DNA of 64,000 nt. Source: Bacteroidota bacterium. Its GTDB lineage: Bacteria; Bacteroidota; Bacteroidia; Bacteroidales; JAADJA01. Below the pieces are notes generated by a model, which saw only the letters and a list, made by a program, of their open reading frames with translations, was not told where the DNA came from and did no database searches. The DNA is taken from contig JAHLKX010000004.1 of assembly GCA_020444515.1 (NCBI GenBank), positions 310,001 through 374,000 on the forward strand. Direction: 5' to 3'. The stretch's first letter is position 1; each line of letters opens with the position of its first letter. A program made the position numbers and the translations under genes. Below, one piece after another: positions 37,840 to 45,336 of this stretch.

Positions 37840-37871
37840 TTGTTTAATATTTAATGTCTATAGTTAAACAA
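37840..37871 (-). promoter_or_regulatory. inverted-repeat operator TTGTTTAA-N16-TTAAACAA before the Lacal_2735 operon
   Basis: Perfect half-sites and 16-base spacer, identical in geometry to the site before yceI. Read in the gene direction both sites also share TATA and ACA in the left half of the spacer, and both lie 17-18 bases before the ATG, so the element may overlap the promoter itself. Confidence 0.75.
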
Positions 37872-38175
37872 TTTATTTCATGAAAGGTTTGAAAAAACTA
37901 AATTCTTTTTTCTAAGACAAATGAAATAACCTACCTGAGCCAGAAGATATGAGAAATATAACAATGAATTTTTTTGAAAAAACTTTATTTAAGGCCAGAC
38001 CGATCTGTTTACCAAATCAATAAACCCTTAATAAAAAGTGTTGCTGTTATGTTAAAGAATGCTGGATATGATCGCTAAAAATAAATTCCTTTTTAAATTT
38101 TAAAAACATATAAAAATTTTGCTTTTTGCACATATGTTCATTATTTTTGCAGAATAATATTTATAAATGTAAAAG
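37872..38175. other. divergent intergenic region, AT-rich
   Basis: It separates the Lacal_2735 operon from the plus-strand DUF134 cluster. Apart from the operator on the left and the -7 box on the right I see no further feature. Confidence 0.5.
38152..38159 (+). promoter_or_regulatory. candidate -7 box of the DUF134 cluster
   Basis: TATTTTTG fits TAnnTTTG and lies 16 bases before ATG 38176. A TTTG occurs at 38125-38128, 23 bases upstream instead of the ideal 19. Confidence 0.4.
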
Positions 38176-38619
38176 ATGCCGCGTCCAAAAAACGAGCGAA
38201 AAGTTCAAAGCCCGCCTCTTTTCAGTCAGTTCAAACCGGTTGGCGTATCCGCCAGAATGCTCAATCAGATTTTATTGTCACTGGATGAGTATGAAGCCTT
38301 TCGTCTGGCTGATAACATGGGCTTATCCCATGCTGAAGCTGCTGAAGAAATGGAAATCTCAAGATCGACTTTTACCCGCCTGATTGAAGCAGCGAGAAAA
38401 AAGATAGCAGCCTTAATCGTCAACGGGAACCTGTTATTCATTGAGGGCGGTAATGTTCATTTCCGGAAGAATATTATTCGATGCCTAAGTTGTGAACATA
38501 TGTTCGATACAAAAATAGATTCATCAATTACCGATTGTCCGGTATGTCATTCAACCAACTTGCTCAATCTTGCCGGTGGGTTCGGACATGGTAAATGCTG
38601 TTCAAACAGATACAGATAA
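38176..38619 (+). CDS. DUF134 (UPF0251) family DNA-binding protein with zinc-ribbon tail
   Basis: 147 residues. MPRPKN at the start, FKPVGVSARMLNQILLSLDEYEAFRLAD and GLSHAEAAEEMEISRSTFTRLIEAARKKIAALIVNG match the DUF134 helix-turn-helix family, thought to be transcription regulators. The C-terminal part adds a zinc ribbon (CLSCEHMF...DCPVCHS) and a GHGKCC end. In other genomes DUF134 genes stand beside NifX-like and DUF5320 genes, as here, so it probably regulates this cluster. First gene of the run. Confidence 0.92.
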   Translation: MPRPKNERKVQSPPLFSQFKPVGVSARMLNQILLSLDEYEAFRLADNMGLSHAEAAEEMEISRSTFTRLIEAARKKIAALIVNGNLLFIEGGNVHFRKNIIRCLSCEHMFDTKIDSSITDCPVCHSTNLLNLAGGFGHGKCCSNRYR

Positions 38620-38632
38620 CATTAAAAAAGAA

Positions 38633-38640
38633 AGGAGGTG
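38633..38640 (+). promoter_or_regulatory. strong Shine-Dalgarno before the DUF5320 gene
   Basis: AGGAGGTG, three bases before ATG 38644. Such strong sites are uncommon in this phylum. The GTG at 38638 is part of this site and should not be taken as the start. Confidence 0.7.
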
Positions 38641-38643
38641 AAA

Positions 38644-38946
38644 ATGCCAAAAGGTAATGGAACAGGGCCAATGGGAAAGGGACCAAAAACAGGAAGAGGA
38701 TTAGGATTTTGCACTGGAAATGACATGGCTGGATTTCAGTATTCTCCACCAGGTTTTGGAAGAAGATTGGGCACAAATCGCGGAAGGAGATGGGGAAGAG
38801 GATCTGGTTTCGGTTTTGGTCGTTTCAGGGGTGAAACGCATCCTCAGGTTTCTACAGAAACATTGCTTGAAAACGAAGCAAGGATTCTGAGAGATCAGTT
38901 AGCGTCAGTCGAAAAACAACTCTCTGAACTTAAAAAAAAAGACTGA
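38644..38946 (+). CDS. DUF5320 family protein
   Basis: 100 residues. The N-terminal MPKGNGTGPMGKGPKTGRGLGFC, rich in Gly and Pro, is diagnostic for DUF5320, and is followed by a Gly/Arg/Phe-rich middle (FGRRLGTNRGRRWGRGSGFGFG) and a C-terminal coiled coil (LLENEARILRDQLASVEKQLSELKKK). Proteins of this type accompany NifX/MinD-like genes in anaerobes; their function is unknown. The gene has its own terminator, so it can be expressed separately with the DUF134 gene. Confidence 0.9.
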   Translation: MPKGNGTGPMGKGPKTGRGLGFCTGNDMAGFQYSPPGFGRRLGTNRGRRWGRGSGFGFGRFRGETHPQVSTETLLENEARILRDQLASVEKQLSELKKKD

Positions 38947-38953
38947 CTAAAAT

Positions 38954-38994
38954 CAAGCAGGCTTCACTTTATTGAGCCTGCTTGTTCTTTTTTA
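38954..38994 (+). terminator. intrinsic terminator after DUF5320
   Basis: Stem CAAGCAGGCT/AGCCTGCTTG (10 bp), 11-base loop, T-rich tail. It separates the first two genes of the cluster from the following ones. Confidence 0.85.
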
Positions 38995-39013
38995 AAACAA
39001 AAAAATAACAATA

Positions 39014-39238
39014 ATGAATACAACTGGAAAAGGATCAGGCAGGGGCTATGGAAGCAGTTCCGGCAATGATGGCGGAAAGGGTCGCAATAAGGGCGGGGCA
39101 TTTGGACCGGGAGGCTTTTGCATTTGCACGAAATGTGGCGAAAAAGTCCCTCATCAAAAAGGTGTAAAATGCACCACACTAAAATGCCCGAAATGCAACC
39201 ATGTCATGATACGGGAAGAGTTACTAAAGAAAAAATAA
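39014..39238 (+). CDS. small zinc-ribbon/rubredoxin-like protein
   Basis: 74 residues: a Gly/Ser/Lys-rich start (GKGSGRGYGSSSGNDGGKGRNKGG), then a metal-binding domain with CICTKCGEKVPH, KCTTLKCPKCNHVM. The two Cys pairs fit a zinc ribbon, or less likely an iron site. The low-complexity start resembles the neighbouring DUF5320 protein. Found among Fe-S/NifX-type genes; function unknown. Confidence 0.82.
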   Translation: MNTTGKGSGRGYGSSSGNDGGKGRNKGGAFGPGGFCICTKCGEKVPHQKGVKCTTLKCPKCNHVMIREELLKKK

Positions 39239-39257
39239 ATCAAAGACATTAGAAGAT

Positions 39258-39596
39258 ATGAAAAAATTATTTGCCGTTCCCACGATTGGGAAGCAGCTTT
39301 GCGCCCACTTTGGCCACTGCGAAGCATTTGCCCTGATTGAAACAGACCATCAGAAAATTGTAAACGTTGAATACCATACCCCGCCGGTTCATCAACCTGG
39401 CACCTATCCCAGGTTTTTAGCTGATAAAGGGGTCAGTACCATCATTTCGGGAGGAATGGGTATCAAAGCCCAGGAAATATTTGCCCAGAACAATATCGAA
39501 GTTTTTACGGGAATTGATTCTGAAAATCCTGAGGATCTTGTAATACAATATTTAAATGGTCAGCTTGAAAGTCGAGAAAACCTCTGCGATCATTAG
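39258..39596 (+). CDS. NifX/NifB-type dinitrogenase cofactor domain protein (copy 1)
   Basis: 112 residues of the 'dinitrogenase iron-molybdenum cofactor biosynthesis' fold, a small domain that carries Fe-S or metal clusters. Marks: VPTIGKQLCAHFGHCEAFALIE, the ADKGVSTIISGGMGIKAQEIF core and the C-terminal YLNGQLESRENLCDH. The His-Phe-Gly-His-Cys stretch and the Cys-Asp-His end could bind metal. It shares its tail with the protein at 46958-47293. There are no nitrogenase structural genes here, so a nitrogenase role is unlikely. Followed after 11 bases by the first MinD-type ATPase. Confidence 0.92.
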   Translation: MKKLFAVPTIGKQLCAHFGHCEAFALIETDHQKIVNVEYHTPPVHQPGTYPRFLADKGVSTIISGGMGIKAQEIFAQNNIEVFTGIDSENPEDLVIQYLNGQLESRENLCDH

Positions 39597-39607
39597 TCAT
39601 TTATTGT

Positions 39608-40471
39608 ATGAAAATTGCCATTGCAAGCGGTAAAGGGGGAACCGGGAAAACTACATTATCCAGCAATCTGGCTAGTTATTTGGCTGAACATAGAGAAGTC
39701 GTTTTAACAGATATGGATGTTGAGGAACCGAATTCCGGATTATTTATCCAGGCAGATCTTAAGCACGAAGAAGATAAATTCAAGATGGTGCCTCAATGGG
39801 TTGAAGATAAGTGCACTTTGTGCGGGATTTGTCAAAAAGTATGTAACTTCCATGCAGTGATCCAACTGGGAACGATGATCATGGTTTTACCTGAACTTTG
39901 CCATGGTTGTTATGCCTGTTCCGAATTATGCCCTGAGTCAGCACTACCCATGATTCCCAAAAAAATGGGAAAACTGATTGAATTCAGAAGCGATAATTTG
40001 CATTTTATTGAAAGCAGACTGGATATTGGTGAAGAACAGGCAGTGCCACTGATCAGGCAAACCAGGAATTATATCGATAAAACATTTCCTGATGAGGTCA
40101 TTAAGATCTACGATGCGCCTCCCGGCACTTCATGCCCTGTCATCGAAGTAACCAAAGATGCAGATTTTGTCATCCTGATCACCGAACCCACTCCGTTCGG
40201 ATTCCATGACCTGAAACTTGCAGTGGAAACCATGAGGAAGCTGGATAAATCATTTGGTGTGGTGATCAATCGCGACGGAATAGGCAACAACGATGTAATG
40301 GATTATAGCGAAGCTGAAAAGATCCCTTTGCTCGCTAAAATACCCAACGACCGGATCATTGCTGAGTTCTATTCAAAAGGGCAACTCATTTACAAAGAAG
40401 TCCCGGCTTTTCGGCATGAACTTGACGGGATCATCGCCTACATCAAAACCTTAAAAGACCTCAAACAATAA
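39608..40471 (+). CDS. MinD-superfamily P-loop ATPase with inserted ferredoxin domain (copy 1)
   Basis: 287 residues of the Mrp/NBP35/CooC-like group (COG1149 type). The deviant Walker A is GKGGTGKTT (Lys 9, Lys 14), with switch DMDVEEPN and DAPPGTSCPVIE. Inserted at about 65-112 is a two-cluster ferredoxin with Cys 69/72/75/79 and 98/101/104/108. Relatives load or insert Fe-S or metal clusters using ATP. The stop overlaps the next gene's start by one base (TAATG), implying that both ATPases are made together. Confidence 0.94.
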   Translation: MKIAIASGKGGTGKTTLSSNLASYLAEHREVVLTDMDVEEPNSGLFIQADLKHEEDKFKMVPQWVEDKCTLCGICQKVCNFHAVIQLGTMIMVLPELCHGCYACSELCPESALPMIPKKMGKLIEFRSDNLHFIESRLDIGEEQAVPLIRQTRNYIDKTFPDEVIKIYDAPPGTSCPVIEVTKDADFVILITEPTPFGFHDLKLAVETMRKLDKSFGVVINRDGIGNNDVMDYSEAEKIPLLAKIPNDRIIAEFYSKGQLIYKEVPAFRHELDGIIAYIKTLKDLKQ

Positions 40472-41352
40472 TGAAGGAAATCGTTGTGATATCAGGAAAA
40501 GGGGGGACTGGTAAAACATCTCTGACAGCATCATTTGCTTACCTCGGAGGAGAGGATGTTATCGTTGCCGATTGTGATGTGGATGCAGCTGATATGCACC
40601 TGTTGCTTGAACCCGATTTTGAGGAAAAGGAAGATTTTTACAGCGGGGAACTGGCCTACATAAAACAGGATCAATGCATTCGCTGCGGAAAGTGTGCAAA
40701 GGTTTGTCGTTATGATGCCATTTTAACGATTCATAATGTTTTTACAGTTGATTCGCTAAGCTGCGAGGGTTGTGGTTATTGTGCCCGAATTTGCCCTACA
40801 AACGCAATCATCAACAGAAAGCCCATAGCCGGCACATGGTACATTTCCAATATAAAAACCGGCAGTATCATGGTTCATGCAAAGTTGGGTATCGGAGCTG
40901 ATAATTCGGGGAAATTGGTGGCCAAAGTAAAGGCCGAGGCAAAGGAGATTGCTGAAGATGAATTTAAAGATTATGTCATTGTTGATGGTTCTCCCGGAAT
41001 TGGATGCCCGGTAGTTTCTTCCCTTTCAGGAGCCAGTTTTGTTGTGATCGTGACAGAGCCTTCGGTCTCGGGTTTACATGATTTAAAAAGAGTGTATGAA
41101 CTGATTCAGAAATTTAAAATTAAGGCCGGTTGCCTAATCAATAAATCGGACATTAATCCAAAGTTAACCGAAGAGATAGAAACATTCCTTCGAATTGAAA
41201 ATATCGAACATATAGCAAATTTACCCTATGACGAAGATTTTACGAAAGCCATGACCAATGGACAAACCATTGTAGAATACTCCAATGGCCATTTAAAGGA
41301 AATGATAGATAAAAGCTGGAATAAAATAAAACAATTGGTAACCAATAATTAA
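40471..41352 (+). CDS. MinD-superfamily P-loop ATPase with inserted ferredoxin domain (copy 2)
   Basis: 293 residues, paralogue of the preceding protein. GKGGTGKTS (Lys 10, Lys 15), DCDVDAAD, DGSPGIGCPVV, and eight cysteines at exactly the same residue numbers (69, 72, 75, 79, 98, 101, 104, 108). The two probably form a heterodimer, since such ATPases act as dimers sandwiching ATP (inference). A NifX-like gene follows after 5 bases. Confidence 0.94.
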   Translation: MKEIVVISGKGGTGKTSLTASFAYLGGEDVIVADCDVDAADMHLLLEPDFEEKEDFYSGELAYIKQDQCIRCGKCAKVCRYDAILTIHNVFTVDSLSCEGCGYCARICPTNAIINRKPIAGTWYISNIKTGSIMVHAKLGIGADNSGKLVAKVKAEAKEIAEDEFKDYVIVDGSPGIGCPVVSSLSGASFVVIVTEPSVSGLHDLKRVYELIQKFKIKAGCLINKSDINPKLTEEIETFLRIENIEHIANLPYDEDFTKAMTNGQTIVEYSNGHLKEMIDKSWNKIKQLVTNN

Positions 41353-41357
41353 TCGAA

Positions 41358-41687
41358 ATGAAAATAGCATTTACAACCCAGGGTACCACATGGAATTCAG
41401 CAATGGATCCCCGATTTGGAAGAACGGAGTTTCTTTTGATGTACGATGAAGAAAAAGATGAATTAACGCATTATGATAACCGTGATACAGCCAAAGATGC
41501 GCACGGCGCAGGACCTAAAACAGCTCAAAAATTATTTGAGCTCAACCCAGAGGTTTTAATTACTGGAAATGGACCTGGTGGTAATGCAGCTGCAGTATTG
41601 GAAAAAACCGGGATCAAAATCATTGTTGGAGCGACCGATATGACGGCTCAAGAAGCCTATGACAAATACAAAAAAGGTGAATTGTAG
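41358..41687 (+). CDS. NifX/NifB-type dinitrogenase cofactor domain protein (copy 2)
   Basis: 109 residues of the same superfamily as copy 1 but of another subgroup: MKIAFTTQGTTWNSAMDPRFGRTEFLLMYDEEKDEL, GAGPKTAQKLFELNPEVLITGNGPGGNA and DMTAQEAYDKYKKGEL. It lacks the Cys-Asp-His tail. It is the last gene of the tight ATPase block and probably exchanges clusters with the two ATPases. Confidence 0.92.
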   Translation: MKIAFTTQGTTWNSAMDPRFGRTEFLLMYDEEKDELTHYDNRDTAKDAHGAGPKTAQKLFELNPEVLITGNGPGGNAAAVLEKTGIKIIVGATDMTAQEAYDKYKKGEL

Positions 41688-41787
41688 GATAGATTAGGTG
41701 CTGTCTTAATCCTATGTAGAGTCAGGAATAATAACTGAAATATAATATTGCCGTGCTTTTGTGGCTATTAAAAACCGGATTTGCTTT

Positions 41788-42483
41788 TTAACCCCGGCGG
41801 CTTATTTCTTTTAATTTTTCTTTGTCTAAAATTTTAATTTGCTTCCCATTGAGATCAATGATCTTGTCATCTTTTAGTTCCTTCAGCAACCTGACCGTGC
41901 TTTCGGTTGAAAGGCCGGCAAAATCGGCAATATCTTTCCTGGATAAATGCATAAATAAAGTATCTTCCAGAAGGCTTTGTTCATATAAGTAGATCAAGGT
42001 ATCGGCTAGCCGCCCTGGCATTTGTTTATTGCCAAGACTTTGAATTTTTTTGAACAGTTGTTTTTCATTCTCGCAGTACCATTTAATGATCTCCGAAGCA
42101 AAACTTCCATTTTTAATCAGCAACTTCCTGAAACTGTCTTTTTCAAGCAGGCACATATAAGAATCTTTAAGGGCCACCGTGGAATAATTATAAATGTTAT
42201 CCCCATATATTGATGACAGTCCTATAAATTCCGAAGTTTTTAAAATTTTTAAATTGATGTTTTTATTGTGTGGTGTATCCAGGTATAATTTTACCAGGCC
42301 ATCAGAAATGTATAAAACATACGATGCAAATGCTCCCTGTTTGCAAATATTTTCCCCTTTCCGATATAAGATCTGCGTTTTGTTTTGATTGATAAAATCA
42401 AGTTCTGAAGGGATCAATGTTTTAAAACATCTTGCACTCTTTGTGCATTCGCGACAACTAACCGATTCGGAAATATCAAGCAT
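41788..42483 (-). CDS. FNR-type Crp family regulator with a complete 4Fe-4S cysteine set
   Basis: 231 residues from ATG 42483; the frame is open to 42537 only through a TTG. N-terminal cysteines 10, 13 and 19 (SCRECTKSARC) have the C-x2-C-x5-C spacing of E. coli FNR (20, 23, 29). A fourth, Cys 111 (DSYMCLLEK), lies 92 residues further on (93 in FNR). A cNMP-like barrel, a dimer helix and a C-terminal helix-turn-helix (LSRKDIADFAGLSTESTVRLLKEL) follow. In the recognition helix Glu and Arg of the FNR motif are kept, while the Ser is Val. It should sense oxygen through a labile cluster. It is transcribed away from the flavoprotein gene, with a palindromic site between them. Confidence 0.92.
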   Translation of the reverse strand: MLDISESVSCRECTKSARCFKTLIPSELDFINQNKTQILYRKGENICKQGAFASYVLYISDGLVKLYLDTPHNKNINLKILKTSEFIGLSSIYGDNIYNYSTVALKDSYMCLLEKDSFRKLLIKNGSFASEIIKWYCENEKQLFKKIQSLGNKQMPGRLADTLIYLYEQSLLEDTLFMHLSRKDIADFAGLSTESTVRLLKELKDDKIIDLNGKQIKILDKEKLKEISRRG

Positions 42484-42563
42484 AAGGAATTTCTTACAAG
42501 CTTTGGGTTCAACAGCTACCAATCTTCTATCGAACAAAAATAGAATTTATATCAATCAAATTA

Positions 42564-42577
42564 TTGAATAATCTCAA
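42564..42577. promoter_or_regulatory. FNR/CRP-type palindrome TTGA-N6-TCAA
   Basis: TTGA ATAATC TCAA matches the core of the FNR consensus (TTGAT-N4-ATCAA) in both half-sites. It lies 81 bases before the FNR-type gene's ATG and 89 bases before the flavoprotein's ATG, on the opposite strand, near the middle of their shared leader. Possible autoregulation and control of the flavoprotein. Confidence 0.55.
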
Positions 42578-42666
42578 TGATTTTGGAAAGACAAACACAT
42601 CTAAACCATATCCATATTTAGTTGCTTACAATTAATTTTGCTTTGTTTAAAAAATCAATATACAAA

Positions 42667-44031
42667 ATGAAAATTTACGATGTAATTATTATTGGAGCAG
42701 GGCCATCAGGAATTGTGGTCGGAGCAACGGCAAAAAAACAAAATCCTGATAAATCGATGTTAATGATCATGGAAGAACAGAAAGGCCTGGTTCCTTGTGG
42801 CATACCATATATTTTTCATAAACTGGATGGTGTGGATAAAAATGTGATGGGACCAAAACCGTTTGCGGATTTGGGTGGTGAGATCCTGATTGATCCTGTT
42901 ATTGACGTAAACCTTTCTCAAAAAGAAGTAACGGTGAAGTCGGGAACAAAATACAATTACGATAAGCTGATATTCGCTACCGGATCCACGCCTGTTATTC
43001 CAACTTTTATAAAAGGCTATGACCTGAAAGGGGTTGAATATGTTAAAAAAAGTTACAGTTATATCAATGAGCTCAAAAGAAAAACAGATAAAGCCAAAAA
43101 TATTGTCATTGTTGGCGGTGGATTTATTGGAGCAGAAGTTGCTGAGCAGCTAGCATTGCATCCCGAAAAATCAATTACGATCGTTGAAAGCAAGCCATTC
43201 TGTTTTAACAAAGCTTTTTCGGAGGAACTCAGCAAAATTGCTACCCAAAAATTAAGGGAAACCAGGATCAATGTCTTTACTTCAACGACAGTGAATGAGG
43301 TGGTAGGAGAAAATGGAAAAGTTACCGGTGTATTGCTCAGCAACGATAAATTTATTAAAGCTGATCTGGTTATCATGTCCATTGGATATGTTCCCAATAC
43401 CGAAATTGCAAAAAAAGCAGGACTGGAATTAAACATTGAAGGTGCCATTAAGGTTGACAATTTTGAAAGGACTTCCGTCAAAGATGTGTGTGCCATAGGT
43501 GACTGTTCTCAAACACTGGGATTTATCACAGGGAAATTGGACCATATCATGCTGGCGTCAACTGCTACTGCAGAGGCGAGGGTATTGGGTTACAATTTAT
43601 TCGGCATCAAAATAAATCGTTGTTGTTCGGGCACAATTGCAATTTTTTCAACCGAGATTAATGGTCTGTCAATGGCTGCAACAGGGGTAAATGAAAATAA
43701 TGCACGAGAATTTAATATTGATGTCGTATCAGCAGAGTTTAGTGATTTTGACAGGCACCCCACAAGCTTTAGCGATACCTCATCCTTAACGGTAAAATTG
43801 TATGCTTCTCCATCTGATGGCTCGGTCCTGGGAGGAGAAGTCTGGGGTGGAAAATCAGCAGGAGAGATCATCAATCTGATTGGTTTGGCCATACAAAAAA
43901 AGGTCACCGTTTACGAATTAATCTCTTATCAAATAGGAACCCACCCATTATTAACGTCAGCTCCGACAAAGTATGTACTAATCAAGGCTGCAGAAGGGAT
44001 TATTACAAAACTTCAACATTCATCAAATTAG
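42667..44031 (+). CDS. CoA-disulfide reductase/NADH oxidase-like flavoprotein
   Basis: 454 residues from ATG 42667; the TTG at 42622 is not needed. FAD motif GAGPSG (10-15), redox cysteine Cys 44 in VPCGIPY, second dinucleotide motif GGGFIGAEVAEQL, and CAIGDC near FAD. The single active cysteine and C-terminal dimerisation domain fit the group containing CoA-disulfide reductase, NADH oxidase and persulfide reductases. It may reduce O2, peroxide or (CoA-)polysulfide. Its place beside the FNR-type regulator suggests an oxygen or sulfur defence role. Confidence 0.9.
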   Translation: MKIYDVIIIGAGPSGIVVGATAKKQNPDKSMLMIMEEQKGLVPCGIPYIFHKLDGVDKNVMGPKPFADLGGEILIDPVIDVNLSQKEVTVKSGTKYNYDKLIFATGSTPVIPTFIKGYDLKGVEYVKKSYSYINELKRKTDKAKNIVIVGGGFIGAEVAEQLALHPEKSITIVESKPFCFNKAFSEELSKIATQKLRETRINVFTSTTVNEVVGENGKVTGVLLSNDKFIKADLVIMSIGYVPNTEIAKKAGLELNIEGAIKVDNFERTSVKDVCAIGDCSQTLGFITGKLDHIMLASTATAEARVLGYNLFGIKINRCCSGTIAIFSTEINGLSMAATGVNENNAREFNIDVVSAEFSDFDRHPTSFSDTSSLTVKLYASPSDGSVLGGEVWGGKSAGEIINLIGLAIQKKVTVYELISYQIGTHPLLTSAPTKYVLIKAAEGIITKLQHSSN

Positions 44032-44074
44032 CCATTCATTGATAATATTAAGATGACATATAAATAATAAAACC

Positions 44075-44779
44075 ATGGAAACAAATAATTTGATTAAAGT
44101 TTGTGGCTCCATAACGAAAAAGGAATCATTGATCCCTTTATCCCATAACATCCTTAAAAACACTTGCGTAGCGGAAGCAAACCGACCCTATGCAGGTTAT
44201 TATGGAGCGGTTTCTGACCAACCGAAACCGAACTCATTATTTCTATTTACAAGTCATTACTATTCTTTAGAAGAAATTTTGCGATTTGCGCAAAATATTG
44301 ATTCGTGCTATATGGAAAAAGTCAATGTTGCAGCAGCATATCTGGACTTCATTCATCACAAATATTCCGCTATCCGCGTAAAATATTTCCCTGATTATGA
44401 ACACATTCATTTGCTGCAGAGCTGTTGCATTAAAGAAGGAGTTGAGTTTGCTAAAAAGGTCCGCATCTCTGATTTTGCCATGGTCAGGGTAAACAAATGC
44501 TTCGTATTGGAAGAGGTAGAAAAAGAGATATTTATCGACCAAAAAGAACACAATAAAGGATACATAACCATTCCAAAGCAAATTTCTGAACAAGAATTTT
44601 CAGAAATTTTAGTCCATATCAGAAACAATGCCGACTGCAAACTTTTCGATGCTGCCATGGGCGCCATGATTATCAATTCAAGGGCTAAAGATATAATAAG
44701 GATCTACGCTGAAAATATCAATGTTCAATTATTGCGCTGTATAAAAGAAAGATTCGAACATGCAATATTATCACGATAG
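44075..44779 (+). CDS. hypothetical protein in the redox cluster (234 aa)
   Basis: A soluble protein without signal peptide. Residues 1-60 contain VCGSITKKESLIPLSHNILKNTCVAEA and PYAGYYGAV; the middle is alpha/beta with several cysteines (IDSCYME, LLQSCCIKEG, RVNKCFVLEE); the C-terminal half has helices (EQEFSEILVHIRNNADCKLFDAAMG). I do not recognise a family. Codon use and position (44 bases after the flavoprotein gene) support a real gene of the same transcription unit. Confidence 0.75.
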   Translation: METNNLIKVCGSITKKESLIPLSHNILKNTCVAEANRPYAGYYGAVSDQPKPNSLFLFTSHYYSLEEILRFAQNIDSCYMEKVNVAAAYLDFIHHKYSAIRVKYFPDYEHIHLLQSCCIKEGVEFAKKVRISDFAMVRVNKCFVLEEVEKEIFIDQKEHNKGYITIPKQISEQEFSEILVHIRNNADCKLFDAAMGAMIINSRAKDIIRIYAENINVQLLRCIKERFEHAILSR

Positions 44780-44844
44780 CGTTTTCCTGAAATTTGAATA
44801 AAAAGAATATGAACTGATGATTTGCTATATAAAAATATATAATT

Positions 44845-45237
44845 ATGAATGTCACATACCTCTGTCCACACTGCCGCGGTGCAATTAATGCCGGGAACAA
44901 TATCATATTATCCGCCAAAACCGATATGAATAAAGTGGGCCTCATATTATTGCATGAAGAAATCGGCAATTATACCAGTAAAATAAGTGCCTCATTATCC
45001 ATAACAAAAGGTGAAGTTGTAGATTTATTCTGCCCCATTTGCCATGAAAGTTTAAATATACCTTCGAAAGACGCACTGGCAAAATATATCAGAATAGATG
45101 AAAACTGTAATGAATGCCATATCATTATTTCGAGGAGATATGGGGAAAAAATAACATTTAAAGTAAATGAAGATAAACATATAGAAACCTATGGTGAAAA
45201 AATAAGCAGGTTTATAGATCCAGAATGGTTTCTTTAA
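44845..45237 (+). CDS. zinc-ribbon protein of unknown function (130 aa)
   Basis: Three CxxC knuckles: CPHC (7-10), CPIC (around 64) and CNEC (around 88), separated by strands, and a C-terminal segment (ISRFIDPEWF). A metal-binding protein, probably zinc; no known family recognised. It is located among redox genes and may be a stress-related partner. Confidence 0.75.
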   Translation: MNVTYLCPHCRGAINAGNNIILSAKTDMNKVGLILLHEEIGNYTSKISASLSITKGEVVDLFCPICHESLNIPSKDALAKYIRIDENCNECHIIISRRYGEKITFKVNEDKHIETYGEKISRFIDPEWFL

Positions 45238-45336
45238 ATTCAGGGATTAACAATGATTCTGATAAACTGATAGATTATCATCCCTTAAATCATATTAAAA
45301 ATAAGCGGTTTTAAAAATGCCAAAAAAATACAAATA

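Noticed and set aside
39258-41687. Nitrogen fixation cluster
   Set aside because: NifX-like domains occur in many non-diazotrophs, and no nifH/D/K/E/N genes are present.
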